A stretch of DNA of 64,000 nucleotides from Streptomyces tsukubensis (GTDB lineage Bacteria > Actinomycetota > Actinomycetes > Streptomycetales > Streptomycetaceae), in the NCBI RefSeq assembly GCF_003932715.1, contig NZ_CP020700.1, positions 2,068,501 to 2,132,500 of the forward strand, read 5' to 3'. Position numbers and translations under genes: made by a program. The stretch's first letter is position 1. Each line of letters begins with the position of its first letter. The notes under the pieces were generated by a model that worked only from the letters and a program-made list of their open reading frames with translations, ran no database searches and was not told where the DNA came from. Positions 34,001 to 41,125 of this stretch are shown in pieces.

Positions 34001-35875
34001 ACCGGCAGCAGCGAACTGTCCGTGCAGATCATGGACCACCAGGGCACCGCCCACATCAACGTGGGCCTGTCCGGCGGAAGCCCGGTCAAATTCGCCAAGA
34101 AGGACCCCTTCGGCGTCGACCGCAACCAGAGCACCAGCTGGCGCTCTCACAAGGGTTACGTCAGCGGAGACGATGATGCGTCCACCGGCCTGATCCATCT
34201 GGGAGCCCGGGAGTACGAACCGGCCACCGGCCGCTTCATCTCCGCGGATCCCATGATCGACCTGGGCGACCCCATCCAGATCAACGCCTACACCTACAGC
34301 GAGAACAACCCGGTCACCTTCTCCGACCCGACCGGCCTGATGTCCGCCGCCCAGGGCGGCGGTGCCAGCAGCGGCTACAACGGCCATGAGTACGGCGGCC
34401 CTTCGCAGGGCGAGCTGTCCTGGGCGCAGGCGGAGCAGAACCGCTCCATGTCCAGCGTCATCGCCGATGCCGGCTGGTCCCTCCTCAAGGGCCTCATCGG
34501 CTACGACGACATGATCGCCTGCTTCTCCCGGGGCGACCTGTGGGCCTGCGGCCGCATGATCATCGACGCCCTGCCGTGGACCAAGGTCTTCAGCGCGGCC
34601 AAGAAGGTCTGGAACGCCGTCAGCCGCATCGCCGGAGCCATCTCCGCCTTCAAGAAGGCACAGGAGAAGGCCCGCGCAATCATCGAACTCGCACGCAAGG
34701 CACAAGAAGCAGCAAGAAAGGCAGCCGAAGCCAAGAAGAAGGCCGCCGAAAAGGCCGCACAACTCAAAAAGAAGGCCGAACAGGCGAAACTGAGAGCAGC
34801 CAAGAAGGCGGCTCAGAAGACCGGAAACGCCGTACAGAAGGCAAAGAAGGTCGCGGCCAAGAAGGCCGAGAAGCCCATCAACAGGGCACGCCAGCAGGCC
34901 AAGAAGGAAGACGCACCTGCCAAGAGCAGCAAGAGCAGCAGCCGTAGCGGCAGCTCTCGCGATCAGAGCTCCCGCGGCGAGAGTTCTTCAGGCGGTGGAG
35001 CCGACCCCGGCTGCAAGACCAACAACAGTTTTGTGCCGGGCACGCTCGTCCTCATGGCGGACGGCTCGACCAAGCCCATCGAGGAGGTCAAGAACGGCGA
35101 CAAGGTGATCGCCACCGATCCCGAGACCGGCGAAACGGCGGTTGAGACCGTCACTGCCGAGATCACGGGCACGGGTGCCAAGAAGCTCGTCGAGGTCACC
35201 ATCGACATCGACGGAAGCAAGGGTGCGACCACCGCGACCGTCACCGCCACCGACGGCCACCCCTTCTGGGTACCGGAGCTGAACGAGTGGATCAACGCCA
35301 CTGATCTGGAGGCAGGAAACTGGCTGCGCACCGGAGCCGGCACCCTCGTCCAGATCACCGCGGTCGAACGCCGCACCGCCCAGGCCACCGTCCACAACCT
35401 GACCGTCAGCGACCTCCACACCTACCATGTGATGGCAGGTGCGGCTCCGGTCCTGGTTCACAACTGTGGTGATATCGACTACGGATCCGTCGGCGCCGAC
35501 GGTCGCCGGTCCGGAATCGCCGCAATCGTCACTCCCTCGATGGTGGGCACCGGCACCAAGGCAACTCGGAGCATGGGTAATGACCTGCCGGGCTTCGTGA
35601 GTGGGGCAAACGGCGACGCCCGCGGACATCTTCTGCCGAGGGCGCTTGGAGGGTCGGGAAACACACGGGCGAACATCGTCAGAACGACTGAAGCCATCGA
35701 CAACGGCCCGATGAACGAGTTCGAGAAGGAAATCGCCGCATATGTCGACGCCGGCAACACGATCATGTACGCGGCAACACCACAGTACAAACCCGGCAGC
35801 AATGTCGCCTTCGCAGTGACAATCGAGGCATTCGACGACACCGGCTGGTACAGGGGCCGGACATTCTTCCAATGA
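28028..35875 (+). CDS. Secreted RHS/YD-repeat polymorphic toxin, copy 1 (nuclease-like tip)
   Basis: The product is 2615 aa from GTG 28028 (start matched to copy 2). Signal peptide RLRAGVIAVVSMALTVGLVP...ASA. A ~1000-residue N-terminal region is followed by YD/RHS repeats (about 1110-1790) and a ricin-type beta-trefoil lectin (about 1807-1930; QKF, QQW and QSW motifs). The RHS core HLGAREYEPATGRFISADP lies near 2060, then a Lys/Ala coiled coil (2205-2310). A pretoxin HINT domain (about 2328-2480; SFVPGTLVLMADG, TDGHPFWV, ending VHNC) is followed by a ~135-residue tip. The tip has DARGHLLPRALGGSGNTRAN and EFEKEIAAYV, resembling DNA/RNA non-specific endonucleases with a His-metal finger. The RHS cage would hold the tip until HINT cleavage or delivery. 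The target is probably competing cells. Confidence 0.92.
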   Translation: MGKSLSWSGRGRLPDTRAERNRRLRLRAGVIAVVSMALTVGLVPGASALPPPVDRAGVDLTDIPKPPPVPGVNGGNLEQLTTPEIPTEPEFEPKKTAAPAAVPPAARTLTALTPGQTVQIGTTPLEVGAPEGATPAEAAALEGSWQVALADPAQTEARNIEGFAFTVTPPASATGNAVVALDYTEFSELYGANWADRLNILQFPSCFLTTPDVEACSEPVEVDTQNVVKPKTGDTAGDNVMDGERQIEATVSVASLTDPVTPPVPAARAMSTKAAAAPMSAMTAASAGSSVLVATSAGSGAKGDFSATPIPSAGSWSAGNGAGAFTYSYQMQAPSVPAGPSPALGFGYNSQAVDGATSSTNNQPSWVGDGWDYNPGSITRTYKSCRDDRTGGNNTKKTADLCWGSYNAVLTLGGSTTELVLDDSDKATPHSDKWVTANGDGSKVELAKNPDFANGDADNEYWKVTTRDGTQYWFGRNKLPGWTTGKETTNSAFTVPVSGNQPGEPCYNATYANSFCQQAWRWNLDYVVDVHGNAMSLWWKQEQNHYAQNFKFKKPVAYDRGGYLTRIDYGQRDNAIYTGDPIARVTFGVDERCYAEGTLKCDDAHFESGDYAKNRIWYDTPADLYCSGATGKECYVPVPSFWSRKRLASVDTYAQRVQGSTALHKVDNWKLLQSLPHEKTDEGTALWLNSVTRTGYGVNDKEGVRLNPVTFVANTESMPNRVKQVIQSGPNAGKKDNNPIFDRLRISRIVNEYGGETVVTYRAPTGACQSGENFPATHDNKGLCFPAYWHPDPDKADETISWFNKFVVSKVEELPNVRGVHPTSTTYEYDETDAAKRKGAGWALNQAEFSKKKTRTYDQWRGYEIVRTISGADSADPYTGTERSMTETRYFRGMDGEKLPGTGNPVRDVVVKDSQGYDIARDLLPYQGRVAETITYTKVGGLALTRDVDYPWNKVLASRARGDGIPDLKAYRVMESYSVTSTMSSGTRTDSDPTTEDDTRAWRTVRTESKHDNTYGLPYEIESQGDTGVTGDETCSRMEYVHNTAKHMIGLSKQALTTAGPCPAAGTEPAASTWISGSRVAYDKLAYGATPTDGLATTTWTVNKDGGSWDKDSEVTYDSLARPVSATDAVSNTSTTEYIPATGQVYSVKTKNAKQHTSTSEVEPGRATALKETDPNGRVTTFEYDGLGRTVAAWGPTNTAGEPAAKFTYYAKPGDPISVRSELLKEGEGSRYVSSYIFYDGLGRERQKQDPAVGKGRLITDIFYGPNGTISRTNNGYYSGGDPQPVMYEPTDASDTKIPNATLYKYDALGRVLQETPYEAGVEKPEKASRSQFGYDYSVAVEPTGAASQRSYSDALGRTVRVDTFTDPARTAFRSTHFKFDARGDMVEAKDSKGNKWSWTYDVRGRMTTMADPDTGTTKTEYDAADRPVLSTDARGTKVWSKYDELGRPVEQRLNNSTGDLLQTSTYDTIAGAVGLPASATRYTDNLPYTSEVTGYTADYQPTGKKLTLPDSIATTHGLQKTYSYTFGYTKGGQLRETTLPAAGALTAEKIITRFNADGLPVSTSGKEWYTTDAEYSVYGQVVRTVSGNNPNRVWTSNIYNENTGALEQSLVDRQSTSDTSTVTGTRVNARSYEYDPAGNITSVADRWNAVTDRQCFTYDPIGQLTQAWTAPSTCQAAGQQSAAPEYPDGTKNVTAANSGYWQSYTYDELGQRTKLVKHDPAGDATKNSTTTYSYGKTDGTQPHTLTGTSTTYKDEAGAQITKPSVRTYDKSGNMETRTDAGVGQTLTWTWDGKAEKITGFGEGSGAWTGLGGKCLDLAGGLTLAGTAVQLYTCNGSKAQKFRIDATVADPTKGALKVAGKCVVPGADGIAAVIADCTGTAAQQWTTVATGKKLKHVATGKCLTAPNATVGTDLQLTACDTTASEGQSWKPADETRYIYGPGGERLMSITSGETTLFLGDTTVATSGGLHSYTERYYAQPGAPVVMRHVLGTGSSELSVQIMDHQGTAHINVGLSGGSPVKFAKKDPFGVDRNQSTSWRSHKGYVSGDDDASTGLIHLGAREYEPATGRFISADPMIDLGDPIQINAYTYSENNPVTFSDPTGLMSAAQGGGASSGYNGHEYGGPSQGELSWAQAEQNRSMSSVIADAGWSLLKGLIGYDDMIACFSRGDLWACGRMIIDALPWTKVFSAAKKVWNAVSRIAGAISAFKKAQEKARAIIELARKAQEAARKAAEAKKKAAEKAAQLKKKAEQAKLRAAKKAAQKTGNAVQKAKKVAAKKAEKPINRARQQAKKEDAPAKSSKSSSRSGSSRDQSSRGESSSGGGADPGCKTNNSFVPGTLVLMADGSTKPIEEVKNGDKVIATDPETGETAVETVTAEITGTGAKKLVEVTIDIDGSKGATTATVTATDGHPFWVPELNEWINATDLEAGNWLRTGAGTLVQITAVERRTAQATVHNLTVSDLHTYHVMAGAAPVLVHNCGDIDYGSVGADGRRSGIAAIVTPSMVGTGTKATRSMGNDLPGFVSGANGDARGHLLPRALGGSGNTRANIVRTTEAIDNGPMNEFEKEIAAYVDAGNTIMYAATPQYKPGSNVAFAVTIEAFDDTGWYRGRTFFQ

Positions 35876-35899
35876 TGACCCGGCAGGGATGAAGTCCAT

Positions 35900-35931
35900 G
35901 GGGGCAGGGCCGCTACACCGGCCCTGCCCCC
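35900..35931. terminator. Bidirectional hairpin after RHS copy 1
   Basis: GGGGGCAGGGCCG (35900-35912) pairs with CGGCCCTGCCCCC (35919-35931), 13 bp with a 6-nt loop, between the convergent RHS gene and the DUF5959-like gene. Confidence 0.7.
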
Positions 35932-35970
35932 ACACTTCATTGAGCACACAGGCCGACAAATGGAATCACA

Positions 35971-36423
35971 TCAGCGCTTCCACTCGTACGACCCGGGAGA
36001 ATTCTCGATCACCTCGGCAGGCCAAGCCTCCAGGGCCGCCCCGAGTCGGTCGCGGTGATCTTGTAGCCAGTTCCGCTCCACGGCAATAGGAACGATCACA
36101 GTCGCACCCGAACTCGAAGCGTCCTCAACACAGACAACCAAATCGTCGTTCTCGCTTTTGGGGCATTCGATTCTTATCGCAGACCCGTTTCCCATATCCA
36201 GCCATTCAGCCGCCCGTCCACCCTCAAGGGACTTAAGCGCCGCGGCCCACAAATCCAAGCTCGAAAGGAAGAAGTGGACCCGGAACTGCCCCTTGATGAA
36301 ATCACTGTCCACGACGATGTACGCATCCATCAGGTCGTGCTCGGGAAGTATTCCAGGACGATGACGCCCGAGAATGTGCAATCGGACACTGTTACCACCG
36401 TCGGACAAGTTGATGAGATCCAT
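35971..36423 (-). CDS. DUF5959-like protein, candidate immunity protein 1
   Basis: The product is 150 aa from ATG 36423 with AAGGGG 5 nt upstream. It is a small acidic beta-rich cytoplasmic protein (MDLINLSDGGNSVRLHILGR ... WPAEVIENSPGSYEWKR) resembling the Streptomyces DUF5959 family. No signal peptide is present. Codon use is atypical for the genome, with ATA, AGA, AAA, TTG and GTT in the stretch encoding SAIRIECPKSENDDLVV. It directly follows the nuclease tip of RHS copy 1 but on the opposite strand, an unusual position for an immunity gene. It is the best candidate for neutralising the tip, but this is inference. Confidence 0.7.
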   Translation of the reverse strand: MDLINLSDGGNSVRLHILGRHRPGILPEHDLMDAYIVVDSDFIKGQFRVHFFLSSLDLWAAALKSLEGGRAAEWLDMGNGSAIRIECPKSENDDLVVCVEDASSSGATVIVPIAVERNWLQDHRDRLGAALEAWPAEVIENSPGSYEWKR

Positions 36424-36474
36424 ATCGCCCCTTAACGTTCACCTGGTGCTGCCTCAAGGAAGAAAGCAGGATTC

Positions 36475-37176
36475 ATGGGAATGAATATTTTGAAGCTTAC
36501 TCGGGTAGTCGCCACGGTGACCATGTGCATCGTCGCCGTATCCGCCTGTACGTCTGGCGGTGAGGGGGACGACAAGCCCGGAGTCGGAGATTTGGGCGGC
36601 GGTCCCACCGCCGGAGCCGTGTCCAAGGAGGGGCTGACCAAGGCAGCCATCGGGGCGAAGGACATCCCCGGGCACACCGTCGCCGCCACGGGCGTCACCG
36701 CGGTCACGGGCAAGGACGTCACCGTCTCCGACGACGACAAGGACTGTCTGCCCGTCGCCCACGCCCTCGCCGGGGTGCCCGTCGGGAAGACCCGGTCCAC
36801 CACCCCCGGGCAGCAGGTCACCGGCAGCGGTGTGACCACCACCGTCACGCTCGGGCTGTACGAGGGGCAGGGCGGCCAGTCCGCCATGGAGCTGCTCTCC
36901 GGGGCGCTGGAGACCTGCGCCGGCGGGTTCGAGGCCTCCGTCAAGGGGGCCCCGCAGCAGCTGACGGACGTGAAGGCCGACCTCGCGCCCCAGGGCGCCG
37001 AGCAGGCCATGGCGTACACCGCCGAGGTCGAGAAGGCCGGGAAGACCGTGCCGGTGAAGGTTGTGGTCTTCCGCAAGGGCACCACCGTCGGCTACCTCAG
37101 CGCCACGGGTACCCCTGGGAAGAAGCTCACCTTCCCCACCAAGGTCTTCGAAGCACAGCTCGTCAAACTCGCCTGA
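36475..37176 (+). CDS. Lipoprotein of unknown function
   Basis: The product is 233 aa from ATG 36475, and ATG 36481 is also possible. The signal peptide ends in lipobox VSAC with Cys25, so it is anchored on the outer face of the membrane. The mature part has a Gly-rich linker followed by a domain with a Cys pair (DDKDCLPVAHALA and ALETCAGGF), beta strands and a hydrophilic surface. I recognise no enzyme motif. It lies between the two toxin modules, divergent from the DUF5959-like gene across 51 bp, and has no counterpart in copy 2. It may be unrelated cargo caught between the duplicated units. Confidence 0.8.
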   Translation: MGMNILKLTRVVATVTMCIVAVSACTSGGEGDDKPGVGDLGGGPTAGAVSKEGLTKAAIGAKDIPGHTVAATGVTAVTGKDVTVSDDDKDCLPVAHALAGVPVGKTRSTTPGQQVTGSGVTTTVTLGLYEGQGGQSAMELLSGALETCAGGFEASVKGAPQQLTDVKADLAPQGAEQAMAYTAEVEKAGKTVPVKVVVFRKGTTVGYLSATGTPGKKLTFPTKVFEAQLVKLA

Positions 37177-37206
37177 GTCGGGCGCGGGCTTCGTCCCCGG
37201 AAACAT

Positions 37207-37248
37207 GTCTGTCCCCCACACCGTCTCGGTGTGGGGGACAGACCTTTT
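37207..37248. terminator. Strong hairpin between lipoprotein and FG-GAP copy 2
   Basis: GTCTGTCCCCCACACC (37207-37222) pairs with GGTGTGGGGGACAGAC (37228-37243), 16 bp with a 5-nt loop, followed by CTTTTC. It is usable in both directions between convergent genes. Confidence 0.85.
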
Positions 37249-37288
37249 CAGGAACCTTCTTCCAGGCCGTCCGGCCTGTCGGTCCGGA

Positions 37289-40200
37289 CTATCCGAGTGC
37301 CTTCTTGGTCCGCCAGTCGCTGGTGATGACGGTGGTGGAGGTGCCGCCGGTGGCGGGGAGGTTGGCGTAGAAGCGGACGACGCCGCCGAGTTCGGCGCCG
37401 GTGACGGCCCAGATGTCGGGGACGCCGTTGTTGTTGACGTCCGGTGTGCCGGTCATCAGGGGGATGTTGGCCGTGCTCCAGGAGGTTCCGTACTGGGCGT
37501 CGACGCCGTTCTTGGAGTTCGCGGCGCTGGCGAGGGAGTTGAGGTCGGTACCGGCCCCTCCGGTGGCGGGCTTGCCGTGACGGAGAAGCAGCCGTGCGCT
37601 GTCGAAGGTGCGGTAGACCATGTCGACCGCGCCGTCGTTGTCGTGGTCTCCGAGGGAGACCAGGTCGCGGTTGGTCCAGGCGGTGGCGGAGAGCTGGACG
37701 GCGGTGTCGAAGGCGGCGCCGGTGTAGCCGGTGAAGACCCAGAGGGCGTCTCCGGCTGTGGCGAAGACCTCGGGGAGTTTGTCGTTGGTGACATCTCCGA
37801 CCGCGAGGATCTGGGTGAGGGAGGAGGCCGCGGGCGCGTTGGAGGGCATGTGGACTTCGACGCGCTTGGAGACGTCGACGCTGCCGTAGCCGTCGCCTCG
37901 GTAGATGTAGAGCTTGCCGTCGGGCATCCGGGCGACCAGGTCCTGGATTCCGTCGCCGCCGACGAAGTCGCCGTTGTGGGTGATCAGGGCGGGGTTGTTC
38001 CCGGTGTCGTCGACCCAGTGGTAGCCGTAGTCGGGTTTGCCGTCCTCGTCCTCGTCCAGCTCGATGGCGCGGCCGTCGTCGTGCGCCGCCTTCAGGGAGG
38101 AGTGGAGGTCACCGTTCGGTTCGGCGGGGTAGAGGCGGAGGTCGCCGGTTGCGTCGATGACATAGAGGTCCGGGGTGCCGTCACCGGTCACGTCGCCGGG
38201 CGCGTCGGCCTTGTCCCGCGGAGTGACGTAGTGGGTGTAGCGGGTCGACGTCAGCGACATATTGCCCGCGACGTCGGCGGCCTTGACGTAGAGGATGTTC
38301 GGCCCGGCGTTCGGCGGGCTCAGCGTGATCCCGGCAGCCCCCTGGGCCACGGTCGCGCTGCGCTCGGCGACGAAGGACTCGCGGTTGAAGGACCAGTAGA
38401 ACTTGTCGGTCCCGGCGCCTCCGGTGGGATCGGGCTTGATGACGAACTTGCCCGGAGTGCCGAACTTCAGCGTGCTCCAGACGCTGCCGTTGCCGTCGTC
38501 CTCGGGGAAGTCGGTTGAGGTGACGTCCGGGGAGCTGGGTGCGGTGTCGTCGTAGACGAATCCGCAGATGGCGCTGCCGGCGGGGGCCCAGGTGGAGGAG
38601 GTGCCGGCTCCGTCGATCGCCTTCACGAGCCAGAGGTAGGTCTTGCCGTTGACGAACTTCGCCTTGTCGAGGGGGATGCTGCCCTTGCCCGTGGTGGAGC
38701 TGGCGGGGACGGTGTCGTTGAAGACCGCAGGCGTGGCGGCGTCCTGGCGCCAGACGTGGAACTGCAGGTACTTCAGGTCACCGTCGGGGTCGGAGCTGCC
38801 GGCGGCGAAGGTCAGGGTGCCCTTGCCGTAGGTCGGGTACGGGGAGGAGGTGTCACACGCCCTGTTGTTGACCGTCAGCCCGGTCGGCTCCTTCGGGGCC
38901 CTCCGGTAGTCCATCGTGAGCTGCGGCGCCGACGCCCCCTCGGCCACGAACTTCTTCCAGGAATTGGCGTTGCCGGAGGTCTTCGACTCGTTCTTGGACT
39001 TCATCCGGATGGTGAGCTTGGTGTGCCCGGAGTTGGCGGCGACGCTCTGCGCGATGGACTTGGCGTCGTACGTCACGTACGCGTCGGGGCAGGAGGAGTT
39101 CCAGCCGTGCGCGAAGTTCTTCGTCCCGATGTGGGTGCCAGCGGTGGGCTGCTCGGCCCAGGTGGTGGCGGAAGAGATGTCCCCGGTCTGGTGCACATCC
39201 ATCTCCGACGGCGAGCACGACCACGAGTAGGTCTGCCGGAACCGGAAGGAGGCGCTGACGATCGTGGCGCCCTTGATGCTCGTGGTCCACGTCAGCCGGT
39301 AGTAGGAGCGGGAGAGTCCGCCGGTGGTGGACTCGTAGCCCACCCGGCCCTCCGTCGTCCCGGAGTTGAAGTTGGCGCCGTCCCAGAAACTGGAGGTCGG
39401 GTACCGCTCGTAGGCGGTGGTCCAGGCGGCGGTCTTGCCGTAGAGCGGCGGGTCGATGAAGACCGGGTAGACCGTGTCCTTCCCGGTCAACAGGGACTGG
39501 TCCGGAGCCACGGACAGTACGGCGTCACCGGTTCCGCCACCGGTCAGGGAGGCGTCGGCGGGGGCACGCTTGGTCCCGATCTGCGGCCCGAGGAGACCGG
39601 TGAGGGCAAAGGTACCCCCGGCCTTGGCCTCCACATCCGTGGCGGGCTCGCCCTGGGTAACGGCCGGCTTGCCGCTCGAATCCCACATGAACGGCGACGG
39701 CGAACCGCCGACCTCCACACCCTGGGGGTCCTTCACCGTCAGCACGTCGTTCTTCTCGTTCAGCGAGAACGAAAGATCGGGCGACGACAACTGGTACGAG
39801 ATCTTCTTCAGCGCCGGGTTGGCAGCAGCCTTCGCACTGTGGACGACCAGGACATGGGTGAAGCCGGTGTCCCGGGCGGTCAACAGCAGGTCCACACCGT
39901 CGAACACGTTCTCGTAGAGCGCGCTCGCGCCGCTGACCTTCGGCTCCGGCAGCTCACCCGGCCACCCCACCGTCAGCTCCCGGCCCTCCGCCGTGAAGGT
40001 CGCGAGGTCGGCGTACTGGCCGTCCGGGGACGCCGCCAGCGGCACCCGCGCATAGCCGCGGCTGCTCCGCTCGCCCTTCTTCTTCAGCTTCTTGCCGCTG
40101 TGGAAGGTGACCGGGTTGACCGTCGCCTTCGGACGCCAGCCGTCATCGGTCTTCTTCAGCGTCGTGTCGATCGGCAGCCACTTACCGTCGACCTTCGCCC

Positions 40201-40516
40201 GGACCGGCGCCGCTCCCGTGGTCAGCCGGAACTTCCCGTCCGGCAGCGCATGCGTGGTCGACGTGGCGCCCCGCAGGGCGACGACCTCGACCGGCTTCCC
40301 GGTCCGCATCGCCTTCTCCCGCGCCGCCTTCTCGTCCAGCGGCTCACCACCCGAACGAGCCTTGTCGGCCTTGGCCGGAGCCCGCTCGGCCGGAGCAGGC
40401 CCGTCGTCGGTGCCGTCGGGCATCAACAGGGTGACGCCGAGCGCCGCGGCCAGTACGGCCGCCACCCCCGCCGTCGCGCGCCGGGGCAGTCCCCGGGTCA
40501 ATCGTGGACGTTCCAC
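37289..40516 (-). CDS. Exported DNRLRE / FG-GAP repeat protein, copy 2
   Basis: The product is 1075 aa from GTG 40516, with the same GGGGAGGGG site as copy 1. Its architecture is identical to copy 1: signal/anchor, beta-rich N-terminal region, DNRLRE domain, fibronectin/Ig-like domains and C-terminal FG-GAP repeats (GDVTGDGTPDLYVIDATGDL, DVNNNGVPDIWAVTG). The two proteins are nearly identical overall, and differ most in the fibronectin-like segment (about residues 545-660) and at the very C-terminus. A conserved partner beside a variable toxin suggests a shared structural or delivery function. Homologues are common on Streptomyces surfaces, but no biochemical role is established. Confidence 0.88.
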   Translation of the reverse strand: MERPRLTRGLPRRATAGVAAVLAAALGVTLLMPDGTDDGPAPAERAPAKADKARSGGEPLDEKAAREKAMRTGKPVEVVALRGATSTTHALPDGKFRLTTGAAPVRAKVDGKWLPIDTTLKKTDDGWRPKATVNPVTFHSGKKLKKKGERSSRGYARVPLAASPDGQYADLATFTAEGRELTVGWPGELPEPKVSGASALYENVFDGVDLLLTARDTGFTHVLVVHSAKAAANPALKKISYQLSSPDLSFSLNEKNDVLTVKDPQGVEVGGSPSPFMWDSSGKPAVTQGEPATDVEAKAGGTFALTGLLGPQIGTKRAPADASLTGGGTGDAVLSVAPDQSLLTGKDTVYPVFIDPPLYGKTAAWTTAYERYPTSSFWDGANFNSGTTEGRVGYESTTGGLSRSYYRLTWTTSIKGATIVSASFRFRQTYSWSCSPSEMDVHQTGDISSATTWAEQPTAGTHIGTKNFAHGWNSSCPDAYVTYDAKSIAQSVAANSGHTKLTIRMKSKNESKTSGNANSWKKFVAEGASAPQLTMDYRRAPKEPTGLTVNNRACDTSSPYPTYGKGTLTFAAGSSDPDGDLKYLQFHVWRQDAATPAVFNDTVPASSTTGKGSIPLDKAKFVNGKTYLWLVKAIDGAGTSSTWAPAGSAICGFVYDDTAPSSPDVTSTDFPEDDGNGSVWSTLKFGTPGKFVIKPDPTGGAGTDKFYWSFNRESFVAERSATVAQGAAGITLSPPNAGPNILYVKAADVAGNMSLTSTRYTHYVTPRDKADAPGDVTGDGTPDLYVIDATGDLRLYPAEPNGDLHSSLKAAHDDGRAIELDEDEDGKPDYGYHWVDDTGNNPALITHNGDFVGGDGIQDLVARMPDGKLYIYRGDGYGSVDVSKRVEVHMPSNAPAASSLTQILAVGDVTNDKLPEVFATAGDALWVFTGYTGAAFDTAVQLSATAWTNRDLVSLGDHDNDGAVDMVYRTFDSARLLLRHGKPATGGAGTDLNSLASAANSKNGVDAQYGTSWSTANIPLMTGTPDVNNNGVPDIWAVTGAELGGVVRFYANLPATGGTSTTVITSDWRTKKALG

Positions 40517-41125
40517 GGTGCTGGAATCCCCTCCCCTGGACGGCAGCCGGCCCATCCGGACACAGCCGTCCGGAAGGCGAATGCCGTGACGATCTCGCCG
40601 AATTGATCCAGCCCGGCCACGGGCAGCACAGACGAAAATTGCCGCCGTCCCGACCGGGAGAGAGCGCCAGCCAGCATGACGGATCAGCGACTTGGCGTGT
40701 ACACCCCGTGAGAATTACGCGGTAATAGCCTCACTGAATTTTCAGTGGAATCGGGGAACCTTCGACGGCCCAAGGCGGTCATCGGAGAGCCGGTCAACCT
40801 TCGCCGATCAGGGAGGAATCCACCCCTAATCGGACCATCACCGACCCATTGGCCACCATTACGGAAGGTGCATCCGAAAAGGTCGAACCGGCGCGCATTT
40901 GGCGATACATGCAGCACCTCGCCCGAATTCACACCCCTCTCCCATCACCTCTGATCACACACCTGAATTCAGGTGACACATATCACACCTCATGGATTTT
41001 CTGTGATTGACGGGTGACGGATTGCTGAACGACGATGCCGCGGATACAGACGTGTCAGGGACCGGTCAGGCCTGTTCGTGCTGCCCGGAAGCTGATTCCG
41101 AACCTTTGGGGAGGGCTGCGGCGCT
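40517..41125. promoter_or_regulatory. Divergent promoter region of module copy 2
   Basis: This 609-bp region has no gene. The palindrome ATTAC-GCG-GTAAT (40714-40726) is conserved from copy 1. GTGA-N6-TCAC (40973-40986) occupies the place of the copy-1 Crp-like site, with one change from GTG(N)6GNCAC. GGGGAGGG before GTG 41126 is the ribosome-binding site. The rest has diverged, which highlights these elements. Confidence 0.55.

Larger units (their letters stand above)
24208..35466. repeat. Tandem module copy 1 (homologous part)
   Basis: This segment (FG-GAP gene, divergent promoter, RHS gene up to the HINT VHNC) is repeated at 37289-48504 with an offset of about 13.1 kb. Similarity extends through coding and promoter DNA and includes stretches of more than 200 identical bases. 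It stops abruptly at the toxin tip. Confidence 0.93.
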
